38,380 bases of DNA from Streptomyces sp. man185 (GTDB lineage: Bacteria; Actinomycetota; Actinomycetes; Streptomycetales; Streptomycetaceae). The stretch is from NCBI GenBank assembly GCA_002551355.1, contig NTHE01000071.1:1-38380 (forward strand), in the 5' to 3' direction. Below are positions 23,517 to 31,207 of the stretch, one piece after another. The stretch's first letter is position 1. Each line of letters opens with the position of its first letter. Under the pieces are notes generated by a model. It made no database searches. It was not told where the DNA came from and saw nothing but the letters and a program-made list of their open reading frames with translations. A program made the position numbers and the translations under genes.

Positions 23517-24818
23517 ATGACGAACCCCTCGCCCGCCACGCCCGCGTCAACGACCGGCACCGGCGGTGGTTGCCCCATGGGCGCCGGTACGGGCGCCGTC
23601 GTGCTCGGCGGGCCCGGCTTCTCCGCCGAACCGCATGCGCTCTACCGGTCCATGCGGCGCGAGCACGGGCCCGTCGTCCCGGTCGAGCTGCCCGGCGGCT
23701 TTCCCGCCTGGCTGGTGATCGGCTACCGGGAACTCCACCAGGTCACCAGCGACGGGGAGTTGTATCCCCGGGACGTCTCTTTGTGGAACCAGTGGGAGAG
23801 CATCCCCGCCAACTGGCCGCTGCTGCCCATGGTGGGGACCCCGATGCCGTCCATCTACTTCACCGCCGGGGCCGAGCACCGCCGCCACGTCGACATGGTC
23901 GTCCCCGCTCTCGAAGGGGCGGACCCCTTCGAAATCCGGCAGCACTGCGAGCAGTTGGCCGACCGGCTCATCGACGCCGTGTGCAGCCGGGGAACCGCCG
24001 ACCTCGTCGCCGAGTTCGCCGAGCCGCTGCCGGTCCTCGTGCTCGCCCGGCTCGTCGGCTTCCCCGACGACGAGGGAGCCGACATCGCAAGGGTGCTCAA
24101 GGACCTCGCCGACGGCGGGCCCGACGCACAGAAGGCGCACCTGCGCTTCGGCGAGCACATGCAGCGGCTCGTCGCGAACCGGCGGGCACGGCCCGGCGAG
24201 GACGTGACCTCGCGGATGCTGGCCCATCCCGAGCCGTTCACCGACGAGGAGTACGCGCTCGACCTGATGGCCATCACGGCCGCCGGGCACCTGACCACCG
24301 CCGACTGGATCAGCAACTCCACCCGGCTGATGCTCACCGAGGACCAGTTCGCCGACGCGCTGTCCGGCGGCCGGCACAGTGTCGCCGAGGCCATGAACGA
24401 GGTGCTCTGGGAGGACGGCCCCACCCAGATCCTGGCCGGCCGCTGGGCCGCGCGTGACACCCGGCTCGGCGCCCGGGACATCGCCCGCGGCGACATGCTG
24501 CTCCTCGGCCTCGGCGCGGCCAACACCGACCCCCACATCCGGCAGCAGGTCACCGCCTCCGCCGTGCGCTCCGGGCAAGGCGGAAACAGCGCGCACCTGG
24601 CGTTCAGCCACGGCGAGTACCGCTGTCCCTTCCCCGCCCAGGAGATCGCCGAGATCATCGCCCGTACCGGCATCGAGGTGCTGCTGGACCGGCTGCCCGA
24701 CCTCGAACTTGCCGTCCCCGCAACCGAACTGGTCCGCAGGCCGTCCGCGTTCCTGCGCGGGACGATCGCGCTGCCCGTCCGCTTCACCCCCGTACGCACG
24801 ACAGGAGACGCGTTGTGA
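23517..24818 (+). CDS. Cytochrome P450 lacking the ExxR arginine (CYP157-like)
   Basis: The 433-residue protein has the P450 I-helix AGHLTT (256-261) and a heme-ligand loop FSHGEYRCP with Cys370. The K-helix, normally ExxR, reads EVLW (295-298) in NEVLWEDGP, so the otherwise conserved arginine is tryptophan. This is the known peculiarity of the CYP157 family of streptomycetes, which lacks an intact ExxR motif. The ATG at 23517 has GGAG eight bases upstream; an in-frame ATG at 23475 has none. The gene overlaps the next P450 gene by 4 bp. CYP157 genes usually sit beside CYP154 genes, often behind conservon genes, but none of the conservon genes is in this window. Substrate unknown. Confidence 0.88.
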   Translation: MTNPSPATPASTTGTGGGCPMGAGTGAVVLGGPGFSAEPHALYRSMRREHGPVVPVELPGGFPAWLVIGYRELHQVTSDGELYPRDVSLWNQWESIPANWPLLPMVGTPMPSIYFTAGAEHRRHVDMVVPALEGADPFEIRQHCEQLADRLIDAVCSRGTADLVAEFAEPLPVLVLARLVGFPDDEGADIARVLKDLADGGPDAQKAHLRFGEHMQRLVANRRARPGEDVTSRMLAHPEPFTDEEYALDLMAITAAGHLTTADWISNSTRLMLTEDQFADALSGGRHSVAEAMNEVLWEDGPTQILAGRWAARDTRLGARDIARGDMLLLGLGAANTDPHIRQQVTASAVRSGQGGNSAHLAFSHGEYRCPFPAQEIAEIIARTGIEVLLDRLPDLELAVPATELVRRPSAFLRGTIALPVRFTPVRTTGDAL

Positions 24819-26068
24819 ACTGCCCGCACGCCGAAGCCGCACAAGCCGACCGGACTGCCGGGGTCATCACCGTCGACCCCCTGGTCCAGGACCTGGACGG
24901 CGAGACCGCACGGCTGCGCGACGCCGGGGTCCTCGCCCGGATCGACCTCCTCGGCGTCCCGGCCTGGACGGTCACCCGGCACGCCGAGGCGCGCCAACTC
25001 CTCGTCGACCAGCGTCTGGTGAAGGACATCGACGCCTGGGGCCCGTGGCAGAGCGGCGCGGTGACCCACGCGTGGCCGCTGATCGGCATGATCGACGCCG
25101 GGCGCTCCATGTTCACCGTCGACGGGGCCGAACACCGGCGGCTGCGCACGAAGACCTCGCAGGCGCTCACCCCCCGCCGTCTGGAGGCGATCCGCCCGGA
25201 CATAGAGAAGTTCACCGACGAGCTGCTGGACGCCCTCGACGCCGCACGCGGCGAGGACGGGGTCGTCGACCTGAAGGCGGTCTTCGCGCAGCCGCTGCCG
25301 ATGCGGGTGGTGGGCCTGCTCATGGGCGTGGACGAGTCCCAGCACGCCATGCTCACCCGGCAGTACAAGGCGTTCTTCTCCATGCTCACCCCGCAGGACG
25401 AACGCCTGGCGCTGCTGGCCGAGTTGGACGTCTTCTACACCGACCTCGTACGGGAGAAGACCGCCCGCCCCACGGACGACCTCACCAGTGCGCTGATCCT
25501 GGCCGAGGAGGGCGGCGAGCCGCTCACCGAGGAGGAGGTGGTGGGCAACCTCAAGGCCATGGTCGCCGCCGGGCACGAGACCACCATCGGGCTCGTCCTC
25601 AACGCCGTACGCGCCCTGCTGTCCCATCCCGACCAGTTGCGCAAGGTGCTCGCCGGGGAGGCCGGCTGGGACGCGGTGATCGAGGAGACGCTGCGCTGGG
25701 ACACCCCCACCACCCACCTGCTGATGCGGTTCGCCACCGAGGACATAGCCGTCGGCGACGACGTGATCCGCAAGGGGGAAGGCGTCGTCATCTCCTACCG
25801 GGCGATCGGACGCGACAACGAGCAGCACGGCCCCGACGCCGACGCCTTCGATATCACCCGGCCCACGCGGGGCCGCCACATGACCTTCGGCCACGGCCCG
25901 CACATCTGCCCCGGCGCGGCCCTCTCGCGCGTCGAGGCGGGCATCGCGCTGCCCGCCCTGTTCACGCGCTTCCCGGGACTGCGTCTCGCCGTCCCGGACG
26001 AGGAGATCACCAAACTTCCGGTGATGACGCAGAACGACATAACCGCCTTCCCCGTCCTGCTGGACTGA
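24815..26068 (+). CDS. Cytochrome P450 (CYP154-like)
   Basis: The 417-residue soluble bacterial P450 has all standard motifs: I-helix AGHETT (252-257), K-helix ExxR at E291-R294 (ETLR) and the heme loop FGHGPHICPG with Cys365. The start GTG 24815 overlaps the preceding P450's TGA by 4 bp, with GGAG seven bases upstream, so the two are translationally coupled. The N-terminal wording (VITVDPLVQDLDGE) and the pairing behind an ExxR-less P450 suggest the CYP154 family. Some characterised CYP154 enzymes hydroxylate steroids or flavonoids, but nothing in the sequence identifies this one's substrate. No ferredoxin gene lies nearby, so electrons must come from partners elsewhere. Confidence 0.92.
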   Translation: MNCPHAEAAQADRTAGVITVDPLVQDLDGETARLRDAGVLARIDLLGVPAWTVTRHAEARQLLVDQRLVKDIDAWGPWQSGAVTHAWPLIGMIDAGRSMFTVDGAEHRRLRTKTSQALTPRRLEAIRPDIEKFTDELLDALDAARGEDGVVDLKAVFAQPLPMRVVGLLMGVDESQHAMLTRQYKAFFSMLTPQDERLALLAELDVFYTDLVREKTARPTDDLTSALILAEEGGEPLTEEEVVGNLKAMVAAGHETTIGLVLNAVRALLSHPDQLRKVLAGEAGWDAVIEETLRWDTPTTHLLMRFATEDIAVGDDVIRKGEGVVISYRAIGRDNEQHGPDADAFDITRPTRGRHMTFGHGPHICPGAALSRVEAGIALPALFTRFPGLRLAVPDEEITKLPVMTQNDITAFPVLLD

Positions 26069-26814
26069 CGGCAGAAACCGGCGCGGGGGAGGGGGCGGGC
26101 CGCCTGGCACCGGGAGCGGGGTTCCTCGCGCTCGCGCCGCATCGTTCCGGCACGGACTCCCTCCCTCCCGGCCAACGCGGCGCGCAGGCGCGGCATGGAC
26201 GTGACCCTGCTGCCCGCCGGCGGGGAGCCCGAGCGGTACCGGGAAGGGGAGGACAGTCACTGTTACGGCGGCCCGCGCTGCGCCGCCCGGGTCGCCGGGC
26301 CGCGCCGGCCCTCCTGGAACCGCACGACGGACGGCTGGACGCGCTGCCCGCCGTCCTCACCGGCCGCTCGATCCTCCGTGTGCCTGCCTGAGCCGGTGCC
26401 GGAGAGTGCCGCAGCGCCCGCGTCATCTGCCGGGGCTGCTCCACGGGGCGTACGCCTTCGTCGGCGTCGCCGGATTCCGCCGGGACCGGATCGGGGACCG
26501 GGCCGCCGACCCGCTGGACCTGGCACCCTTCCGCTTCGCGCTCCGTCGCGTCCGGACCCCGTACGGTCCTGCGGACCCTGGCGGCCCGGTCGCCGTGCTC
26601 ACCTGGTGCCCGGCCCCCCTCTCCGAAATCCCCAGGAGAGCCCCGCCGGGGCCGGCCGCGCGTGAGTCGCATCACTCTGCGTGAAATTCTCGGCATACAT
26701 TCCGCCGAACCGGGGAGGGGTCCAGGCCGCTGGTGCGGCCGTACCCGGTTCACCGCGCAGCGCGCCCCGGCCGAACCGGAGGGGGCATTTCAGGCACGGA
26801 AGGCGAAAAACGAC
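26069..26814. other. 746-bp region without an intact gene; possible gene remnant
   Basis: No frame here is convincing as a whole, but protein-like pieces appear in changing frames on the plus strand: DVTLLPAGGEPERYREGED (from about 26198), ALLEPHDGRLDALPAVLTG (ending at a stop at 26391) and PLDLAPFRFALRRVRTPYGP (about 26510-26570). This is what a decayed gene with frameshifts looks like, though chance cannot be excluded at this GC content. The right end (26655-26814) is less GC-rich and is the likely promoter region of the betaine operon, with GTGA-N6-TCAC at 26662-26675 and CATACATT near 26694. Confidence 0.4.
26662..26675. promoter_or_regulatory. Inverted repeat upstream of the betaine operon
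   Basis: GTGA-GTCGCA-TCAC is a short symmetrical site about 140 bp before betB. It stands in the less GC-rich stretch where a promoter would be expected. No regulator gene is adjacent, so the binding protein cannot be named. Confidence 0.3.
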
Positions 26815-28317
26815 ATGTCGGCGCTCAACACCATCCACATCGACGGCACCTGGCGGGCCGCCGTATCGGGCGAGACCCGCACGGTCCTCGACCCCGCCGA
26901 CGCCACCGTCCTGGCCATCGTCGCGGAGGGCGGCGTGTCGGACACCGACGCGGCGATCGCGGCGGCGCGGCGCGCCTTCGACGACGGCCCCTGGCCGCAC
27001 AAGCCCGTCGCCGAGCGGGCCGGGCTGCTGCGCCGGGTCGCCGAGCTGCTCCAGCGGGACCGCGAGGAGATCGCGATCACCGAGAGCCGCGACACCGGCA
27101 AGACCCTGGAGGAGGGCCGGGTCGACGTCGACGACGTCACAGGCGCCTTCCGCTACTTCGCCGACCTCGTGATGAACGAGAGCGGCGGCCGGGTCGTCGA
27201 CGCGGGCGACCCCGATGTCCACAGCATCGTCGTGCACGAGCCCGTCGGCGTCTGCGCCCTGATCGCCCCCTGGAACTACCCCCTCCTCCAGGCCAGCTGG
27301 AAGATCGCCCCGGCCCTCGCCGCCGGCAACACCTTCGTGCTCAAGCCCAGCGAGGTCACCCCACTCTCCACCGTCCACCTGATCAAGCTGCTCTCCGAGG
27401 CGGGACTCCCCGACGGCGCGGCCAACCTGGTCACCGGCGCGGGCGACCCGGTGGGCGCCCGCCTCTCCGAGCACCCGGACGTCGACCTGGTCTCCTTCAC
27501 CGGCGGACTCGCCAGCGGTACGAAGGTGGCCCAGGCCGCCGCGCCGACCGTGAAGAAGGTCGCCCTGGAGCTCGGCGGCAAGAACCCCAACGTGGTCTTC
27601 GCCGACGCCTGCGCCACCGACGAGGGCTTCGACACCGCCGTCGACCAGGCGCTGAACGCCGCGTTCTTCCACAGCGGCCAGGTCTGCTCCGCCGGGGCCC
27701 GCCTGATCGTCCAGGACTCGGTCAGCGAGCGGTTCGTCACCGGGCTGGCCCGCCGCGCCGACGCCATCCGCCTCGGCCGGGGCACCCTCGGCGGCGTGGA
27801 GTGCGGCCCGCTCGTCTCCGCCCAGCAGCTCGCCAAGGTCGAGGCGTACGTCGCCTCCGCCCGCGAGGAGGGCGCGATCGTCCGGGCCGGCGGCGAACGC
27901 CCGAAGCCCAGCGACGTACGGCCCGAAGGAGGCTACTTCTACCGGCCGACCGTCCTGGACGGCTGCCACCGTGAGATGAAGGTGGTCCGCGAGGAGACCT
28001 TCGGCCCGATTCTCACCGTCGAGACCTTCCGTACCGAGGAAGAGGCCATCACGCTGGCCAACGACACCGACTACGGTCTCGCGGGCGCGGTCTGGACGAC
28101 GGACGCGGGCCGGGCCCGCCGGGTCGCCGGACGGCTGCGCCACGGCACCGTCTGGATCAACGACTACCACCCCTACCTCCCGCAGGCCGAGTGGGGCGGC
28201 TTCGGGAAGTCCGGCACGGGGCGCGAACTCGGCCCGACGGGGCTCGCCGAGTACCGCGAGTCCAAGCACATCTACCAGAACCTCAACCCGCGCCCCCAGC
28301 GGTGGTTCGCCGGCTGA
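26815..28317 (+). CDS. betB: Betaine aldehyde dehydrogenase
   Basis: This is a 500-residue NAD(P)-dependent aldehyde dehydrogenase. Visible residues are the oxyanion Asn154 in APWNYPL, the cofactor-binding VLKPSE (175-180), the general base Glu252 in VALELGGKNPN and the nucleophile Cys291 in SGQVCSAGARLI. The general ALDH family could act on many aldehydes. Placement directly before a choline-oxidase-type enzyme and a betaine importer makes betaine aldehyde to glycine betaine the likely reaction. The chosen ATG (MSALNTIHIDGTW) has GGAAGG 11 bases upstream; a longer in-frame form starting at 26662 carries no family sequence. The loop SFTGGLASG replaces the more usual SFTGS sequence. Confidence 0.92.
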   Translation: MSALNTIHIDGTWRAAVSGETRTVLDPADATVLAIVAEGGVSDTDAAIAAARRAFDDGPWPHKPVAERAGLLRRVAELLQRDREEIAITESRDTGKTLEEGRVDVDDVTGAFRYFADLVMNESGGRVVDAGDPDVHSIVVHEPVGVCALIAPWNYPLLQASWKIAPALAAGNTFVLKPSEVTPLSTVHLIKLLSEAGLPDGAANLVTGAGDPVGARLSEHPDVDLVSFTGGLASGTKVAQAAAPTVKKVALELGGKNPNVVFADACATDEGFDTAVDQALNAAFFHSGQVCSAGARLIVQDSVSERFVTGLARRADAIRLGRGTLGGVECGPLVSAQQLAKVEAYVASAREEGAIVRAGGERPKPSDVRPEGGYFYRPTVLDGCHREMKVVREETFGPILTVETFRTEEEAITLANDTDYGLAGAVWTTDAGRARRVAGRLRHGTVWINDYHPYLPQAEWGGFGKSGTGRELGPTGLAEYRESKHIYQNLNPRPQRWFAG

Positions 28318-28325
28318 CGCCTGCT

Positions 28326-28357
28326 GGGGCCCCGAAACGGCTCAAGCCAGGGGCCCC
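28326..28357 (+). promoter_or_regulatory. Intercistronic hairpin between betB and the GMC oxidase gene
   Basis: GGGGCCCC at 28326-28333 can pair with GGGGCCCC at 28350-28357, with a small inner GGC-TCAA-GCC stem. It begins eight bases after the betB stop and lies about 60 bp before the next ATG. It could tune the ratio of the two enzymes by attenuation or RNA processing. Confidence 0.5.
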
Positions 28358-28415
28358 GCCCGGCTGTTCGCAGCACCACGTACACGCACGAACCTTGCAG
28401 AAGGAGCAGTGACCG

Positions 28416-30029
28416 ATGCCTTCCACCCCCCGCAGCACCGCAGTCCCCGACGGCTCGGTGGCCGACTACGTGATCGTCGGCGGCGGCACCGCCGGATCGG
28501 TCATCGCCTCCCGGCTCACCGAGGACCCCGACGTCACCGTCACGGTCATCGAGGGCGGCCCCACCGACATCGACCGCGACGACGTGCTGACCCTGCGCCG
28601 CTGGCTCGGCCTCCTCGGCGGCGACCTCGACTACGACTACCCCACCACCGAGCAGCCACGCGGCAACTCCCACATCCGGCACAGCCGGGCCCGCGTTCTC
28701 GGCGGCTGCTCCTCGCACAACACGCTGATCAGCTTCAAGCCGCTGCCCGGCGACTGGGACGAGTGGGCCGAGGCGGGCGCCGAGGGCTGGAACGCGGCCG
28801 CGATGGACCCGTACTTCGCCAAGCTGCGCAACAACATCGTCCCCGTCGACGAGAAGGACCGCAACGCCATCGCCCGCGACTTCGTGGACGCCGCCCGGGC
28901 GGCGGCCGCGGTCCCGCGCGTGGACAGCTTCAACAGCAAGCCGTTCCACGAGGGCGTCGGGTTCTTCGACCTCGCCTACCACCCCGAGAACAACAAGCGC
29001 TCCTCCGCCTCGGTCGCCTACCTCCACCCGCACATCGAGGCCGGTGACCGCCCGAACCTCCGCATCCTGCTGGAGACGTGGGCGTACCGGCTGGAGTTCG
29101 ACGGCACCCGCGCCACCGGCGTACACGTCCGTACGAAGGACGGCGAGGAGATCCTGCTGCGCGCTGCCCGCGAGGTCATCGTCTGCGCGGGCGCGGTGGA
29201 CACGCCCCGGCTGCTGATGCACTCCGGGATCGGCCCGCGCGCTGACCTGGAAGCGCTCGGCATCGACGTTCGCCACGACCTTCCGGGCGTCGGCGAGAAC
29301 CTGCTCGACCACCCCGAGTCCGTCATCGTCTGGGAGACCGACGGGCCCATCCCGGAGAACTCCGCGATGGACTCCGACGCCGGACTCTTCGTCCGCCGCG
29401 ACCCCGCATCCCGGGGCCCGGACCTGATGTTCCACTTCTACCAGATCCCGTTCACCGACAACCCGGAGCGGCTCGGCTACGAGAAGCCCGAGCACGGGGT
29501 GTCGATGACGCCGAACATCCCGAAGCCGCGCAGCCGGGGCCGCCTCTACCTCACGAGCGCCGACCCCGAGGTCAAGCCGGCCCTGGACTTCCGGTACTTC
29601 ACCGACGAGGACGACCACGACGGCCGCACCCTGGTCGACGGCATCAAGCTCGCCCGCGAGATCGCGCGCACCGAGCCGCTGGCCCACTGGCTCAAGCGCG
29701 AGGTGTGCCCCGGGCCCGAGGTCACCTCGGACGAGGACATCAGCGAGTACGCCCGCAAGGTCGCCCACACCGTCTACCACCCGGCCGGCACCTGCAAGAT
29801 GGGCGCCGCGAACGACCAAGAGGCCGTCGTGGACCCGCAGTTGCGTATCCGGGGCCTGGAGGGCATCCGGATCGCCGACGCGTCGGTCTTCCCGACCATG
29901 CCCGCCGTGAACCCGATGATCGGGGTCCTCATGGTCGGCGAGAAGTGCGCCGAACTCCTCGCGGACCGGACGCGTGACAACGCGTCGGCCGCCGGAACCA
30001 GCACCAGCACCGGAGGCGATGTCCGATGA
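28416..30029 (+). CDS. Choline oxidase-type GMC oxidoreductase (choline to betaine)
   Basis: This 537-residue GMC flavoprotein has the FAD-binding VIVGGGTAGS (19-28). The segment GGCSSHN (96-102) places His101 where choline oxidase of Arthrobacter globiformis binds FAD covalently (His99). Other active-site residues of that enzyme are matched with a constant 11-residue offset: Glu301 (E312, holds the trimethylammonium group), His340 (H351), Val453 (V464), His455 (H466) and Asn499 (N510). These comparisons are from memory of the CodA sequence. Hence I read it as a choline oxidase-like enzyme rather than a membrane-linked BetA dehydrogenase. It is cytoplasmic by appearance and translationally coupled (ATGA) to the transporter ATPase gene. 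Confidence 0.9.
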   Translation: MPSTPRSTAVPDGSVADYVIVGGGTAGSVIASRLTEDPDVTVTVIEGGPTDIDRDDVLTLRRWLGLLGGDLDYDYPTTEQPRGNSHIRHSRARVLGGCSSHNTLISFKPLPGDWDEWAEAGAEGWNAAAMDPYFAKLRNNIVPVDEKDRNAIARDFVDAARAAAAVPRVDSFNSKPFHEGVGFFDLAYHPENNKRSSASVAYLHPHIEAGDRPNLRILLETWAYRLEFDGTRATGVHVRTKDGEEILLRAAREVIVCAGAVDTPRLLMHSGIGPRADLEALGIDVRHDLPGVGENLLDHPESVIVWETDGPIPENSAMDSDAGLFVRRDPASRGPDLMFHFYQIPFTDNPERLGYEKPEHGVSMTPNIPKPRSRGRLYLTSADPEVKPALDFRYFTDEDDHDGRTLVDGIKLAREIARTEPLAHWLKREVCPGPEVTSDEDISEYARKVAHTVYHPAGTCKMGAANDQEAVVDPQLRIRGLEGIRIADASVFPTMPAVNPMIGVLMVGEKCAELLADRTRDNASAAGTSTSTGGDVR

Positions 30030-31207
30030 CCGGAACCGAGACCCTCAAGGCCGCCGAGCCCGCCGACAACGCGGGAGCCACCGGGACCGACGAGAACGCG
30101 GTGTTCTCCGTACGCAACCTCTGGAAGGTCTTCGGCCCCAAGGCCGACCGGATCCCCGGCAGCGAGCACGCGGCTCTCCCGCCCGCCGAACTGCGCGAGG
30201 CCACCGGCTGCACCGCCGCCGTGCGCGACGTCTCCTTCGACGTCCGCAAGGGCGAGGTGTTCGTCGTCATGGGCCTGTCGGGCTCCGGCAAGTCGACCCT
30301 CGTGCGCTGTCTCACCCGGCTCATCGAGCCGACCAGCGGCACCCTCGCCATCGACGGCGAGGACGTCCTCGCGATGGACCGGGCCCGACTGCGTGAACTG
30401 CGCCGCCACCGCGCCGCGATGGTCTTCCAGCACTTCGGACTGCTGCCTCACCGCACGGTGTTGGACAACGTCGCCTACGGCCTGGAGATACAGGGCCTGA
30501 GCAAGGCCGAACGTCGCGCAAAGGCAGCCGAGTTGGTGGAGAAGGTCGGCCTCGCCGGTCTGGAGGACCGCCGCCCGTCCCAGCTTTCCGGCGGCCAGCA
30601 GCAGCGCGTCGGGCTCGCCCGCGCGCTCGCCGTCGACCCGTCCGTCCTCCTCTTCGACGAGCCGTTCAGCGCGCTGGACCCGCTGATCCGCCGCGAGATG
30701 CAGGACGAAGTGGTCCGCCTCCACCGCGAGGAGGGCCGCACCATGGTCTTCATCACCCACGACCTCAGCGAGGCGCTGCGCCTGGGCACCCGGATCGCGC
30801 TCATGCGCGACGGCGGCATCGTCCAGCTCGGCACCCCCGAGGAGATCGTGGGCTCGCCCGCCGACGACTACGTCCGCGAGTTCGTCCGCGACGTGCCGCG
30901 CGAGCAGGTCCTCACCGTCGCCACCGCCATGCGGCCCGCCCTCGCCGGGGAAAGCGAGCGCGGCCCGGCCGTGCGCCCCGGCGCCACCGTGTACGAGGCC
31001 ATCGAGGCGGTCTCCCGCTCCGGCGACCCCGTCGCCCGGGTGATGGACGGCGGCCGGCTCGTCGGCGTCGTCGACCACGCGTGCCTGCTCGACGTCGTGG
31101 CCGGGACAGTCGGCCCCGCCGAAACGCCCACGACCGCGTCCGCACCGGCGGCCTCCGCGTCCGGGGCCCCCGACGCGCCGGACGGCTCCCGCGGGGTGAC
31201 CCTCTGA
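30026..31207 (+). CDS. Glycine betaine/choline ABC transporter ATPase (ProV/OpuAA type)
   Basis: The 393-residue ATPase has Walker A GLSGSGKST, Q-loop VFQHFGLLPH, the signature LSGGQQQRVGLARAL, Walker B LLFDEPFSALD and the switch FITHDLSEA. A C-terminal extension after the ATPase domain contains one CBS-like segment (ATVYEAIEAVSRSGDPVARVMDGGRLVGVVDHACLL), followed by an Ala/Ser/Pro-rich tail. OpuA-type ATPases use CBS domains to sense ionic strength, normally as a tandem pair, so a single copy would have to pair in the dimer. The ATG overlaps the GMC oxidase stop by 4 bp, and the stop overlaps the permease ATG by 1 bp (TGATG). Confidence 0.92.
   Translation: MTGTETLKAAEPADNAGATGTDENAVFSVRNLWKVFGPKADRIPGSEHAALPPAELREATGCTAAVRDVSFDVRKGEVFVVMGLSGSGKSTLVRCLTRLIEPTSGTLAIDGEDVLAMDRARLRELRRHRAAMVFQHFGLLPHRTVLDNVAYGLEIQGLSKAERRAKAAELVEKVGLAGLEDRRPSQLSGGQQQRVGLARALAVDPSVLLFDEPFSALDPLIRREMQDEVVRLHREEGRTMVFITHDLSEALRLGTRIALMRDGGIVQLGTPEEIVGSPADDYVREFVRDVPREQVLTVATAMRPALAGESERGPAVRPGATVYEAIEAVSRSGDPVARVMDGGRLVGVVDHACLLDVVAGTVGPAETPTTASAPAASASGAPDAPDGSRGVTL

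Noticed and set aside
26195..26665. 156-codon plus-strand frame as an intact gene
   Set aside because: After about 35 residues it becomes Arg/Pro/Ser-rich, while protein-like sequence continues in other frames; a decayed gene or chance is more likely.
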